A stretch of DNA of 64,000 bases from Maribacter sp. MJ134 (GCF_003970695.1 NZ_CP034570.1:3348001-3412000), one strand, 5' to 3'. Shown: positions 26,415 to 38,067, numbered from the stretch's first letter. Notes: generated from the letters alone by a model not told the origin. Numbers and translations are program-made.

Positions 26415-26924
26415 TTACCTGAAGAACATCTGAGTAAAGTACAAATTGCCACTATTATTTTCTTTTATACTTATGGCTGAATGTGTATAGTTACCTTCTA
26501 AACTCATCCTATGCGAAGGACTATCTACCCAAGCTTCTAAGACCTCTTGCATATCGTCATAATTTCTGGCTACATTCTCAGCAACATGAGAAGCTCCTGT
26601 TCTTTCAGCGATACCCTTTGCACGTTCGCCAAATTTAGCATGACTAACATTGTTTTGGGCTATCATATGGTCATTGTGTTGTCCTGCATAATAGTAAGTA
26701 GTGCTCTCAAAAGTCAATTCATTTAAACCAATGCTAACTCTGTAGTTGTTGACTAGGTCAAAAAGTTCTGCTTCCAATGCCGTGTGGCTACCTGAAGAAA
26801 TTTCTAAATTCTCAGCGTTTAAGCCGGCATTGTTTTCTTCTGATAGAGGTTCTAATTCTTCTTTGGAACAAGAGCTAAAAACACTTAAGGTAATTACAAG
26901 TAAAAAGATAAATTTAAATTTCAT
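26415..26924 (-). CDS. CAP-domain lipoprotein
   Basis: 169 residues from the ATG at 26924, chosen because a clean lipoprotein signal begins there (MKFKFIFLLVITLSVFSSCS, lipid-accepting Cys near 19). Longer frames upstream add an unlikely leader. The mature part is a CAP/SCP-PR1-like domain: LFDLVNNYRVSIGLNELTF, HNDHM, HAKFGERAKGI, and HRMSLEGNYTHSAIS near the end. Bacterial CAP proteins act at the cell envelope; their chemistry is not settled. It is a close relative of the next gene (27211-27690). Confidence 0.85.
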   Translation of the reverse strand: MKFKFIFLLVITLSVFSSCSKEELEPLSEENNAGLNAENLEISSGSHTALEAELFDLVNNYRVSIGLNELTFESTTYYYAGQHNDHMIAQNNVSHAKFGERAKGIAERTGASHVAENVARNYDDMQEVLEAWVDSPSHRMSLEGNYTHSAISIKENNSGNLYFTQMFFR

Positions 26925-27210
26925 GACTTGGGGGTACATTAATAAGTTATACAGTAAAAGTAACGTGGAAGACAAGGTTCTTGAGAAAATTATCTATATT
27001 GGTAAGGAAAAAATCGACGTGCTGTAAAATAAGTGTATATAGGGCCTAATCGGTGAACGGCTAGGTATTTTTCATCGCTAAAATTGTGTATTTTAAGGAG
27101 ATTGTACCGTTTTGACCACCAAAAAACTCCGGTCGTCGATGATTGAAAAATTGACTAACCGACAGCTTGTATGAAAGTCTCGTTTAAAGAGTTTTAATGC
27201 CAAAATTGTC

Positions 27211-27690
27211 CTATTTTCTGTAGAACAGTTGCGTAAAATAGAAATTGCCGTTTTGGTCCTTTTTAACGCTCACAGCGGTATGGGTAAAATCACCCTCCAT
27301 AGTTTTCTTGTGATTGACACTGTTATACCAACCTTCAAAGGCACCCTCAGCGGTATCATAGTTCTTAGCTACGTTTTCTGCAACTAGCTCCACGGCCTCT
27401 TCGGAGGCAATGCTCGAAGCTCTTGAGCTGAAGTTATCATGACTTAAACTACCCTTACTTATCATATAATCCGTATGGATGTTGGCATATTTATACGCTA
27501 CAGCGCTGAACAGGAGCTTATTCATGTCCAAACTCGTTCTGTGGTCATTCACAATTTCCAATATTTCACTTTCCAGTAGAACTATATTGTCGGCCTCAAC
27601 AATAGGCCCCTCTTCCAATGTGTCCGTAGTGCAGGAAGATAAAAACAATACAAATAAAACCGGGACTACATAAAGCAATCTCATTTTCAT
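27211..27690 (-). CDS. CAP-domain lipoprotein, paralogue
   Basis: 159 residues: lipoprotein signal (MKMRLLYVVPVLFVLFLSSC), short linker, and a CAP domain with EILEIVNDHRTSLDMNKLLF, HTDYM, HDNFSSRA and HTAVSVKKDQNG. The pattern of conserved histidines and the C-terminal YFTQLFYRK match the neighbour at 26415-26924 (YFTQMFFR), so the two are a tandem duplication that has diverged widely. A 286-base gap separates them, suggesting separate transcription. Confidence 0.85.
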   Translation of the reverse strand: MKMRLLYVVPVLFVLFLSSCTTDTLEEGPIVEADNIVLLESEILEIVNDHRTSLDMNKLLFSAVAYKYANIHTDYMISKGSLSHDNFSSRASSIASEEAVELVAENVAKNYDTAEGAFEGWYNSVNHKKTMEGDFTHTAVSVKKDQNGNFYFTQLFYRK

Positions 27691-27890
27691 ATATAGATTT
27701 ATTTGTAAGCAGGCCGTTCAGCTTAGCGAAGTAGGTATGTAAGATGGGGTAATCCTATTTGTTCTCGTGTTGATAGGGGATATCAACAGTATAATATTAG
27801 ATAAAATCACTTGAATTACCGTTGTATCTATTTATTTTTCGACGAAGGGTATCAAAACCAAGAACAACTACTTTCTTTGAGTTTTCAAAA

Positions 27891-28397
27891 TTATACGTTG
27901 TGTTCCAAATCGGATTTAGCTTGCAACACGTAATCAAAGACAAAGGCTCCGAGGTCCTTCACAGGTTGGTACAAGGCAGATTCCTTTTTGAGCTCATCAT
28001 CTACCAAGCCTATGTTTTCATTGATACGGTCAAAGAAAATTAGGAGCGCCCCAAGAATTACGGCCACTTTTAGGGCTCCAAAAAGAGCTCCGGCAATTTT
28101 GTTTAAAAGGCCGAGCATGGCAAAATTGGCAATTTTGGTTAAAAATTTACCGGCGGTATGAACGAGTATGACTATTAAAATAAAAGTGATTACAAATGCG
28201 GTAATACTGATGTAACGCTCATTCCAATCCATACGCTCATAAAGATAATCTCCAGTGATATAGGAAAAATGGATGGCTCCATAAATTCCGGCAATCAATG
28301 CTATTAAAGAGGCTATCTCCACGAAAAGACCATTTTTTAATCCCTTCCAGAGTCCCCAAAGAAGCAGTAGACCAAGGACGATATCTAAAAAATTCAT
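27891..28397 (-). CDS. CvpA family membrane protein
   Basis: 168 residues with four hydrophobic helices in the CvpA arrangement (MNFLDIVLGLLLLWGLWKGL at the start, then AGIYGAIHF, FILIVILVHTAGKFL, and FGALKVAVILGALLIF). CvpA proteins were linked to colicin V production and more recently to envelope stress tolerance. It is divergently oriented from the 118-residue gene at 28477. Confidence 0.88.
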   Translation of the reverse strand: MNFLDIVLGLLLLWGLWKGLKNGLFVEIASLIALIAGIYGAIHFSYITGDYLYERMDWNERYISITAFVITFILIVILVHTAGKFLTKIANFAMLGLLNKIAGALFGALKVAVILGALLIFFDRINENIGLVDDELKKESALYQPVKDLGAFVFDYVLQAKSDLEHNV

Positions 28398-28435
28398 TTC
28401 AAAAAGTGTTTTAACAAATATAGCGCTTTGATTAG

Positions 28436-28443
28436 TACCTTTG
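28436..28443 (+). promoter_or_regulatory. possible -7 element (TACCTTTG)
   Basis: TACCTTTG fits the Bacteroidetes -7 consensus TAnnTTTG exactly and would give a leader of about 25 bases before the ATG at 28477. The -33 region is poor (TTTTAAC instead of TTTG), so this is only a candidate. Confidence 0.35.
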
Positions 28444-28476
28444 CTCGGCTACAGAAAATTCAAATAAGTAGAGACC

Positions 28477-28833
28477 ATGGCCAGAGATGAGGAATTAAAG
28501 AATCGGTGGAAATCCTTAGTCGTTAAGCTTTCAAGTCAATTCGCTGACGGCGATGTCCTAGAGTTAGATGCCATAATTTATTTGGTAGGTGTTCAAGAAC
28601 TTGGTCAATACCATCGAAAGTATAAGAAAGACGATAAATTGGACCTAATGCATATTGCAATATGCAGGTTGTTAGAACCCTATGGGTATTACGAATTCGA
28701 TTTTTTTGACGAGGAAGGTTGGCCTCACTACAAGGTCAAGGAGGAACTTCCAACATTAAAGGCTGGTGAACAGGCTGTACTAATGAAACAAGCCATTGTA
28801 GAGTACTTCTTGGAAAAAGAGTTCATTCAATAG
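28477..28833 (+). CDS. small conserved-looking protein, unknown function
   Basis: 118 residues, soluble, no signal peptide. It has a helical first half (DEELKNRWKSLVVKLSSQF), a patch IYLVGVQELGQ, and an acidic aromatic patch YYEFDFFDEEGWPHY in the second half. I do not recognise a family. Good codon use and a candidate promoter support a real gene. A weak hairpin (AGAATAC/GTATTCT, 28832-28853) sits at its end. Confidence 0.65.
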   Translation: MARDEELKNRWKSLVVKLSSQFADGDVLELDAIIYLVGVQELGQYHRKYKKDDKLDLMHIAICRLLEPYGYYEFDFFDEEGWPHYKVKEELPTLKAGEQAVLMKQAIVEYFLEKEFIQ

Positions 28834-29024
28834 AATACCAAAAGCCGTATTCTTCTATTCAAAGACCAGTTAAGAAATAACACCCTTGAAACCTCCATTG
28901 ACGGTCGTGTTTTTGACTAAAAAATCACTTTAACAAAACATTATATGCTACGCCAACGTTTGCGTTAATTTTGGCTTTGTGCAACTCGCTAATTCCCTGT
29001 ATATTTAGTCGTTCAGGTTTATAA

Positions 29025-30545
<1,521 letters not shown>

Positions 30546-30606
30546 GGAAGATTCTCCTACGATTAAATAATCACAAAATTTCCTATTTCAAAAAATATAA
30601 CAAGCT

Positions 30607-32271
30607 ATGAAAAGTGTTGAATTTTCTAACCTGAAAAGGAATGAAACCATTGCCAAACTTAAGAAGGATAATTTTGACCTTGTAGTCATTGGTGGCGGAA
30701 TAACAGGCGGTGGTATTGCCTTGGACGCCGCTTCAAGGGGCTTAAAAGTAGCGCTAGTGGAGAAAAATGATTTTGCCTCAGGAACTAGCAGTAAATCCAC
30801 CAAACTCATCCATGGAGGACTGCGCTATTTAAAGCAATTCGATTTTTGGTTGGTAAAGGAAGTAGGTTCGGAAAGGGCCATAGTTCACAAATTAGCACCG
30901 CACTTGGTGCTACCAGAAAAAATGCTTTTGCCCTTAATAGAAAATGGCTCGTACGGTAAATGGCTCACTTCCATCGGTTTAAAGGTATACGATATTTTAG
31001 CGCAAGTGACCGGGGACGACAAAAGAAAAATGTTGGAGAAGAAAGAAGCCCTTAAGTTAGAACCTTTGCTTCCCAAAAAAATACTTAAGGGGGCAGGGTA
31101 TTACGCAGAATACAGAACGGATGATGCCCGTCTCACCATTGAGAACATTAAAACAAGTTTACAGTATGGCGCTACCGCTTTGAACTACGGTTCTGTGACC
31201 GACTTTATCTATAAAGATAAAAGGATTGCTGGAGTTACGGTCAAGGATGAACTTTCCGATGAGACCTTTACAATCAACTCAAAGTATGTCATTAGTGCCG
31301 CCGGACCATGGGTAGATGAGTTAAGAAGTGTCAATAATTCCAAAAAAGGAAAACGTTTGCATTTAACCAAAGGCGTTCATCTGGTGTTCCCTAAGGAAAA
31401 GCTCCCCGTAAAGCAATCCGTGTACTTTGATATCCCGGATGGTAGAATGATGTTTGCCATTCCCAGGGGAAAGGTAACCTACGTAGGCACTACGGACACT
31501 AATTTTAACTTGGACAAAGACAGGGTACGAACAGATTTGGCAGATGCCATTTATTTGCTCTCCGCGGTAAACAATATGTTTCCAAAAATTAATTTGGAGA
31601 TGGAAGATATCGTTTCCTCATGGGCGGGCCTTAGACCTTTAATTCATGAAGAGGGCAAGTCTGCCTCGGAACTCTCACGGAAAGATGAAATTTTTACTTC
31701 GGATACGGGTCTTATCAGTATTGCAGGCGGCAAACTTACCGGCTATCGCAAGATGGCAGAACGTGTAGTTGATCGTATCGCCAAAATGCTAGAGGAAGAC
31801 CATCAAAAAGAGCTTAAACCATGTACCACGGACACCATCCCCCTATGTGGAAATGAATTCAAAAAGTTTAAGCACGTAAAGAAGTATATTGCCACCATTT
31901 TTGACCGCATTAAGGCAGATGGCTTTACGGAACACGATGCTTGGTTCTTGGTCACTAACTATGGGAAGCAGACGGAGACCATTTTAGGGTATTACGAGAA
32001 AAGAACGGAAAAGGATAATGTTACAAGAATGGTCCTTGCCGAACTCCAATTTGGTATTGCTTATGAAATGGTTCAAGATCCAATGGATTTCTTTATTAGA
32101 AGAACAGGTAGGCTCTATTTTGATATTGATAGCGTAAGGCAATTTATGGAACCAGTGCTTCAAGAACTACAAACGGTGTATAAAGTAGACGATACCCAAG
32201 TATTGAAATGGAAACAAACTTTAATGGAAGAACTAAAAGAACATTCGGATTTTTCTATGGAGAGGGTTTAG
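30607..32271 (+). CDS. glpD: glycerol-3-phosphate dehydrogenase (FAD-dependent)
   Basis: 554 residues. The FAD-binding dinucleotide fold starts with LVVIGGGITGGGIALDAAS (about 25-43), then SSKSTKLIHGGLRYLKQFD, which is specific to GlpD, and GKLTGYRKMAERVVD near 380. A C-terminal helical domain follows. It oxidises glycerol 3-phosphate to dihydroxyacetone phosphate and feeds electrons to quinone at the membrane. It forms an operon with glpK. Confidence 0.95.
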   Translation: MKSVEFSNLKRNETIAKLKKDNFDLVVIGGGITGGGIALDAASRGLKVALVEKNDFASGTSSKSTKLIHGGLRYLKQFDFWLVKEVGSERAIVHKLAPHLVLPEKMLLPLIENGSYGKWLTSIGLKVYDILAQVTGDDKRKMLEKKEALKLEPLLPKKILKGAGYYAEYRTDDARLTIENIKTSLQYGATALNYGSVTDFIYKDKRIAGVTVKDELSDETFTINSKYVISAAGPWVDELRSVNNSKKGKRLHLTKGVHLVFPKEKLPVKQSVYFDIPDGRMMFAIPRGKVTYVGTTDTNFNLDKDRVRTDLADAIYLLSAVNNMFPKINLEMEDIVSSWAGLRPLIHEEGKSASELSRKDEIFTSDTGLISIAGGKLTGYRKMAERVVDRIAKMLEEDHQKELKPCTTDTIPLCGNEFKKFKHVKKYIATIFDRIKADGFTEHDAWFLVTNYGKQTETILGYYEKRTEKDNVTRMVLAELQFGIAYEMVQDPMDFFIRRTGRLYFDIDSVRQFMEPVLQELQTVYKVDDTQVLKWKQTLMEELKEHSDFSMERV

Positions 32272-32603
32272 TTCTTAATATTTCTTACGTCATAGCAGAA
32301 TTTAAATTAATAGATTAAACGAGGCATCATTTCTGATTAAGTGGTGAGGTTACTAAATTTAGGAGAACATCCTATCGCATTGAATTATTTGGAGAAGATA
32401 ACTATCCTCTAAATCATTATGTTTTTATTAGAAAAGCTTGTATGAAACTATTTCTTCGAAAATTCATTTACTATCTTTAATACACAGGATATTTTTTGTC
32501 AAATCATATTTCTGCATTACTTAGAATACTGTAAAATAAGGTTGTACGGAATTTAGAGATGTATTTGTTTTATTTCGATTTAAAACGAAAACTTACTGTT
32601 TTA

Positions 32604-35354
32604 ATGGCTAAGAAGTTCTTTTTTGCGTTCATTATCGCTAATATATTTTTAGTTGTAACCTTGACTAGCGCACAAAATCCTTTTGAAAATGAAACTGAGA
32701 TATTTTCCAATGCTGCCGATGCTGAAAAAATATACCTGCAGCTTTCTGGAACTACTTTTAACAATTCTGAAACGATTTGGTTCAAAGCCATTGTTACAGA
32801 TGTTTTTGACCACAAGCCTACAACAAAAAGTAGCGTACTTCACGTAGAATTAATTGACCCATTGGATAATCGGATAGTTGATAAAAATCTTTTAAAGATT
32901 AGTGGCGGTCTCTCGAGTGGTTTTTTTCAATTGTATTCAAGCTACACAGAAGGAAAATACATTATTAGGGCATACACGGAATGGAACAAAAACTTTGGTT
33001 CTGACTTTATTAGTTCTGTACCTATTCAAATATACCAACTTCAAAAAGTTGATGGCGAATCCGACCCCATTCAAGATATAGTTTTTGCAAAAGATTTAAA
33101 TTCCAGCACGTTTTCTTTGTCATCTAATATTGCCATCAAGGAGTTGGACACATTACACACGGGTGACGCCATGCTATATATGAACTGGAAAGGTGGTAGA
33201 GATTCTATTCTGTTAAAATCAAAAAGCCTAAAATCCAAGATTAATATTAAACATAGTGTTCCGATAGAGACACCTATAGTAAGTTATCGCTTGCATACTA
33301 AAAACGAAGTGTTCACAAAATCCGTAGTGCTTAACGATGAATACGGATCGTTGCAGTTTTTTCCTGAAGGAGGTTCTTTGATTGGGGGTCTTCAGAGTGT
33401 AATGGGCTTCAAGTTTTTAGATTATAAGGGAAAAGGGACAGAAATTGAAGGAACTATTGTAGATGGTAATGGCGTTCATGTAGCTGATTTTAAAAGTAAT
33501 ATTCTCGGAATGGGTAAAGTAACCTTTATCCCGGAATCGGAACAGACTTATTACGGTATTTTGAGAACCAAAAGTGGAACTACTTTCAAGTACAAACTTC
33601 CTGCGGTTAGAGAAAAGGGTCAGGTTTTGAGCTTAATTCAAAAAGATTCAATTAAAGAGTTAAGAATTTGGAATAAAGAAAAGAATCAGGATAGTCTATT
33701 TGTAAAGTTTTTTAGTAGAGGTAAGAATCTTTTTCTAATTAAAGCGAGATTTGGTAATGGTATGTTTTCATATAAGATTACACCAAAAAATTTACCACAA
33801 GGCGTCATTGGGCTTACTGTTTTCGATAAATTTTATAGACCTATTGCGGAGCGTCACTTTTTCAATGAAAAGAACGAAGAAAATTTGAGCATAAGCGTTG
33901 AGATGGATAGAGATTGGTATTCTAGACGAGATAGTGCTCAGGTAGCTATAATAACTAAGTTTAAAAATCACCCTGTATCTGCGTCAGTATCTGTTATGGC
34001 TGTTGACTCTAGTTTCTTTTGCACTACCAATTTGGAAAGAAAAAATATTATCTCCTACTTTTTGTTACAGTCTGATATTAAGGGAGAAGTTGAAAACCCC
34101 TCATACTATTTTGAAAGCAACAAGAATTTGTCTGAACTGGATTACCTGATGTTAACCCAAGGCTGGACTAATTATAAATACCGGGAGAACAAAAAGCCAA
34201 GATTGTTTAATGCCCAAAAAGGTTTGGAGGTCACAGGGACTGTCACTAATTTCCAGAAGGTAAGCAAAAGAGACGAATCAAATAAAAACAGATACGAGTT
34301 AAATATGCTCGTAATGGGAGAACCTATGAAGGCTTATGTTCAAGAAACCGATAGTTTGGGCCGTTTCAAATTTACATTGGGCGAGAGCTATGGACTTGGT
34401 AGAAATTTTGTGATACAGCCTACTGAAGTGAGCAATAAAATAGATGATTTAAAAATCAATATTAATAAATATAAATCCCCTGAAATATCCTATGAAATCG
34501 AAAAACTTATTGTTCCTATAGATAGTATTGCAGAGACGATAATGACTAAAAAAATAAGGGAAGATATTAGGCTAGATCCTATACTATCGTCAAATACCAT
34601 AGCTCTAAATGAAGTAGTAGTGAGTGATTACAAAATTACGCCTGAACGCGCAAACATGGTTGAATTGCATGGAATACCTGACGTGGTCATCGAAAATGAT
34701 GAGTTAGTAAGTAAGCAAGAGAAATGGACAAATAAACTATACAGATGGCTGCTTTTTAATTATCCGGAGGATATACGTGTTAAACGGTTTGGTAATGGGC
34801 AAGGATTTGAATTAGCTTATGTTCATAGTGCAGACTGGACCTACGTTGTCATTGATGGTATACCCGTACACGAGGAAGATTATAGGCTCATAGGAACTAT
34901 TCCAGTCAGGACGGTTAAAAGTGCTGAAATTATTAGAAATACGGCAACTGCTAATAGATATCACAGTCAAGTCTTTAATTGCTACCCTATATGTCCACCA
35001 CCACCGTTTCCTGCTATACTTGCCATTTACACGTATTCTGGACAGGGATTAAATGGTGCCTTCCCAAAAATTAAAAGAACCAACCTTATAAATGATACGG
35101 CGCCTCAGTACTCTGTAACACGAGAATATTATAGTCCCGAATATCATGAACCCTCAAAGATAGATTGGAGTGTTCCTGACAGACGTACATTACTATACTG
35201 GAAGCCGGATATTCTTACCAATAGTAATGGTGAAGCGAAGACAACTTTTTTCAATGGTGATATTTCAGGGAAGATGATGCTTATCGTTGAGGGATTTACC
35301 TCAAGTGGACATTTGGGATATTCAGAATTATCGTATGAAATTGATAAACCTTGA
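32604..35354 (+). CDS. large MG-domain (macroglobulin-like) exported protein
   Basis: 916 residues from the ATG at 32604, where a signal peptide (MAKKFFFAFIIANIFLVVTL, cut near TSAQ) begins; an ATG at 32559 would add 15 residues. The body consists of beta-sandwich segments like the MG2 domains of alpha-2-macroglobulin-type and carboxypeptidase-regulatory-like surface proteins (IYLQLSGTTFNNSETIWFKA near the start). The C-terminus (LLYWKPDILTNSNGEAKTTF) is the usual ending of this flavobacterial family, often found beside TonB-dependent systems. The DNA is more AT-rich than neighbouring glp genes. No TonB plug and no catalytic site are evident. Confidence 0.78.
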   Translation: MAKKFFFAFIIANIFLVVTLTSAQNPFENETEIFSNAADAEKIYLQLSGTTFNNSETIWFKAIVTDVFDHKPTTKSSVLHVELIDPLDNRIVDKNLLKISGGLSSGFFQLYSSYTEGKYIIRAYTEWNKNFGSDFISSVPIQIYQLQKVDGESDPIQDIVFAKDLNSSTFSLSSNIAIKELDTLHTGDAMLYMNWKGGRDSILLKSKSLKSKINIKHSVPIETPIVSYRLHTKNEVFTKSVVLNDEYGSLQFFPEGGSLIGGLQSVMGFKFLDYKGKGTEIEGTIVDGNGVHVADFKSNILGMGKVTFIPESEQTYYGILRTKSGTTFKYKLPAVREKGQVLSLIQKDSIKELRIWNKEKNQDSLFVKFFSRGKNLFLIKARFGNGMFSYKITPKNLPQGVIGLTVFDKFYRPIAERHFFNEKNEENLSISVEMDRDWYSRRDSAQVAIITKFKNHPVSASVSVMAVDSSFFCTTNLERKNIISYFLLQSDIKGEVENPSYYFESNKNLSELDYLMLTQGWTNYKYRENKKPRLFNAQKGLEVTGTVTNFQKVSKRDESNKNRYELNMLVMGEPMKAYVQETDSLGRFKFTLGESYGLGRNFVIQPTEVSNKIDDLKININKYKSPEISYEIEKLIVPIDSIAETIMTKKIREDIRLDPILSSNTIALNEVVVSDYKITPERANMVELHGIPDVVIENDELVSKQEKWTNKLYRWLLFNYPEDIRVKRFGNGQGFELAYVHSADWTYVVIDGIPVHEEDYRLIGTIPVRTVKSAEIIRNTATANRYHSQVFNCYPICPPPPFPAILAIYTYSGQGLNGAFPKIKRTNLINDTAPQYSVTREYYSPEYHEPSKIDWSVPDRRTLLYWKPDILTNSNGEAKTTFFNGDISGKMMLIVEGFTSSGHLGYSELSYEIDKP

Positions 35355-35450
35355 ACACAATATAAGATCTATTTTCCTGAAAAAAGATATTATGTGAAGG
35401 ACTTGAATCGAATTATTACAATATAATCTGGGTTTTTATTCTGCTAACCT

Positions 35451-36452
35451 TCAATCCAATTTATCCGTCAATTTTTTAAAGAGCTTTTTAGCATTGCCAT
35501 TCTTATATAGAATTTCGTAGACCGTATCTATAATCGGGGTCTTTGATTTTTTCTTATGCTTTTGGTTTAATTGATAGGCACTTTTGGTAGCATAATATCC
35601 TTCTGCCACCATACTCATTTCCATTTGGGCGCTTTTTACGGTGTATCCCTTACCGATCATATTCCCGAACATTCGGTTGCGGCTAAAGGTAGAATATCCA
35701 GTGACCAAAAGATCGCCAAGATAGGCAGAATTGTTAATGTTCCGTTTCATCTTGTGCACGCGTTTAATAAAGCGTTTCATCTCCCGTATGGCGTTACTCA
35801 TTAAAACACTCTGAAAGTTATCCCCATATCCCAAGCCGTGGGCAATCCCTGCGGCAATGGCATAAATGTTTTTGAGCATGGCAGCGTATTCCGTACCTAT
35901 GATATCATCGGATATTTTAGTTTTAATATAGTCGCTGGCTAACGCATTGGCTACCGTTTTTGCTTTGTCCGCATCTGCGCAGGCTAAGGTTAAATAGGAA
36001 AGTCGTTCTAAGGCCACCTCCTCCGCATGGCACGGTCCCGTGATTACCCCAATATTTTCAAAAGGAATTTTATATTGTTCGTGAAAATGTTCGCCAACGA
36101 TTAAACCGGTCTCTGGCACTATGCCCTTGATTGCGGAGAAAATGATTTTATCGGTTAAAGGAACCTCTAGCTTTTGCAACTCGCTATCTAGAAACGCTGA
36201 GGGTATCGCGAAAATAAGGATATCCGCATTGGTAATGGTATGGTTTATATCCGTGGTAACATTGAGCAGGTCTGTACGGAACTCTACCGAACTAAGGTAG
36301 TTGGGATTATGTTGATGCGTTTTAATATGTTCTACCGCATCAGCATTACGCATATACCAACCCACATGATGTTGGTTTTCCGTTAACATCTTTACAATTG
36401 CAGTTGCCCAACTACCGCCACCAAGTACGGCAAATTTCTTCGTTTTCATCAT
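35451..36452 (-). CDS. gpsA: NAD(P)H-dependent glycerol-3-phosphate dehydrogenase
   Basis: 333 residues; makes sn-glycerol 3-phosphate from dihydroxyacetone phosphate for phospholipid synthesis. The Rossmann start is FAVLGGGSWATAIVKML, with the GpsA motifs VITGPCHAEEVA and EYAAMLKNIYAIAAGIAHGLGYGDN containing the catalytic lysine. The start is MM at 36452/36449. It stands alone on the minus strand, opposite in direction and purpose to the degradative glpK-glpD pair 4 kb away. Confidence 0.94.
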   Translation of the reverse strand: MMKTKKFAVLGGGSWATAIVKMLTENQHHVGWYMRNADAVEHIKTHQHNPNYLSSVEFRTDLLNVTTDINHTITNADILIFAIPSAFLDSELQKLEVPLTDKIIFSAIKGIVPETGLIVGEHFHEQYKIPFENIGVITGPCHAEEVALERLSYLTLACADADKAKTVANALASDYIKTKISDDIIGTEYAAMLKNIYAIAAGIAHGLGYGDNFQSVLMSNAIREMKRFIKRVHKMKRNINNSAYLGDLLVTGYSTFSRNRMFGNMIGKGYTVKSAQMEMSMVAEGYYATKSAYQLNQKHKKKSKTPIIDTVYEILYKNGNAKKLFKKLTDKLD

Positions 36453-36575
36453 CCGTATAAATATCTACTCAAAATTACCAAATTAAAAACTTCAGATTAT
36501 GTACTGATAATCAAACGATTATACAAATTGGCACGGTGATTGTTTTCTAATAACAGAATCAAAAAACCAGAGGAG

Positions 36576-37487
36576 ATGAAAAAGATAAAACTACTATTTG
36601 GATATGTGTTGATGGCCACACTATTGGTTTCCTGTTATGCAGATGTTATCGTAGCCGATGATTTTATTGAAGAATCGGCGTTTAATACGGATCAGGTACT
36701 ACAGTCCTATGACTTGTGGTATGTAGATATCAATGAAACCCAGGGAAATGGGGAAGTTCCTTTCTTACAGCGGGCCTTCACCATAAGTTTTAATGGCGGT
36801 GCGGTATATGCCAACAACAATATTGTTGGTATTGGTAAAACAGGAAACGGAATAGGGATTGATGTCGGTTTTTACAGCACACTAAGAGGGGTGGTAGAGA
36901 TTGAGCACGATGTGGATGGCACTTGGTTTTTAGAAGTATACGCCGCCAACGGTAACACTATAGAACTGTATGACCCAAGATCGGACACTTCTTATTTTCT
37001 ACGTGGATTTCAACGCAATAATTTTGACTATGATCAAGTATTCTATGACAACATCAATTACTTTATTCAGGAGTACGATGTATGGGAGAAAGTTTATACG
37101 AGCGAAGAAGGAGCTATCAATGACTTTGACGACGAAAACTTCCTGCAATTTTTACCTACCTTCTTTAGGTCTTCGGTAGATGGTTCAGGAACACCCATAA
37201 GTCAGCTACAGTGGGATTTTGAAGGAGACTACCAAGTTTATGATATTGCTAACGACAATTCGCTAAAAGCTTTGACCTTGGATTATGATTTTATGGGCGA
37301 TGATTATTTTGAGCTTTATGTTATCAATGATACGACTATAGAATTGTACCATCCGGATAGCGAAACGGTATATGAATTTAGGGGTAGGGGTTATCAGCAG
37401 TATTTAAAATCGGGAAAAGGTAAGGTAGACAAGAAAAGAATAAAAACTGACAATCCTACGATGAACGTAAAGCGAAAACGAAAATAA
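36576..37487 (+). CDS. lipoprotein, unknown function
   Basis: 303 residues from the ATG at 36576. A lipoprotein signal (MKKIKLLFGYVLMATLLVSC, Cys20) is followed by a mature part that looks like two copies of one ~120-residue unit: DLWYVDINETQGNGEVPFLQ and DVWEKVYTSEEGAINDFDDE, each followed by a WFLEVY/YFELYV strand, a TIELYDP/TIELYHP strand and a closing FRGF/FRGR. The C-terminus is strongly basic (VKRKRK). A GAGGAG sits immediately before the ATG, too close for normal initiation. I do not recognise the family. Confidence 0.8.
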   Translation: MKKIKLLFGYVLMATLLVSCYADVIVADDFIEESAFNTDQVLQSYDLWYVDINETQGNGEVPFLQRAFTISFNGGAVYANNNIVGIGKTGNGIGIDVGFYSTLRGVVEIEHDVDGTWFLEVYAANGNTIELYDPRSDTSYFLRGFQRNNFDYDQVFYDNINYFIQEYDVWEKVYTSEEGAINDFDDENFLQFLPTFFRSSVDGSGTPISQLQWDFEGDYQVYDIANDNSLKALTLDYDFMGDDYFELYVINDTTIELYHPDSETVYEFRGRGYQQYLKSGKGKVDKKRIKTDNPTMNVKRKRK

Positions 37488-37506
37488 TAGTAAGAACAAT
37501 GGTAAT

Positions 37507-37539
37507 AACCGTTTTGGAAGAAGTTCCGAAACGGTTTTT
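37507..37539. terminator. intrinsic terminator between convergent genes
   Basis: AACCGTTTTGGAA pairs with TTCCGAAACGGTT (one G-T) around a GAAG loop and is followed by TTTTA on the plus strand. It closes the lipoprotein gene on the left and sits 7 bases from the end of the convergent DUF421 gene. Confidence 0.85.
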
Positions 37540-37545
37540 ATGGTG

Positions 37546-38067
37546 TCACTTCTGTACCCCTTCCATAATTATGGTGTCCAGAGGTGTATTTTCGTTTGTG
37601 TGAAGTACAGAAATATCCCCAGTGGTTTCAAATACAACGGCCTTTACCTGTTTAAGGTTTAGTACATTGGCTTCCCTTAATTTTCCCATTAAATCAGATT
37701 TGCTTACTAAGGCCTTTTGCATATTTGCTTCGAGTATGTGTTCTCCGTCCATTAATAATATTGGTGTATTGGTTACTACTTTTTCGGCCTTTTTGGAACT
37801 ACTTAAAAGTTTAGCGAACACTATTTGCAAAATGGCTAGTATGGCAACGGAAACCAGAGCGGGGATGAAGTTGCTTTCGGGTTTATTAACAGCATCGGCC
37901 AGAATGGAGCCCATGGCAATGGTGATGGCAAAATCCAGACTGGTCATTTTTGCAAAGGTCCGCTTCCCGGCCAATCGGGTAACCAGAAGTAAGTAAAGGT
38001 AAATAAGCACTCCGGCCAATAGCATTTGTAGTATGGTCGTAAGGGAAATCGTTTCAAAGATTTTCAT
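37546..38067 (-). CDS. DUF421 membrane protein
   Basis: 173 residues: three N-terminal membrane helices (LLAGVLIYLYLLLVTRLAGK and following), then a cytoplasmic alpha/beta domain of the YetF C-terminal kind (TPILLMDGEHILEANMQKAL). The RLAGKRTFAKMTSLDFAITI segment is the DUF421 hallmark. Function is unknown; spore-forming relatives include YetF and YdfR. Single gene. Confidence 0.88.
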   Translation of the reverse strand: MKIFETISLTTILQMLLAGVLIYLYLLLVTRLAGKRTFAKMTSLDFAITIAMGSILADAVNKPESNFIPALVSVAILAILQIVFAKLLSSSKKAEKVVTNTPILLMDGEHILEANMQKALVSKSDLMGKLREANVLNLKQVKAVVFETTGDISVLHTNENTPLDTIIMEGVQK

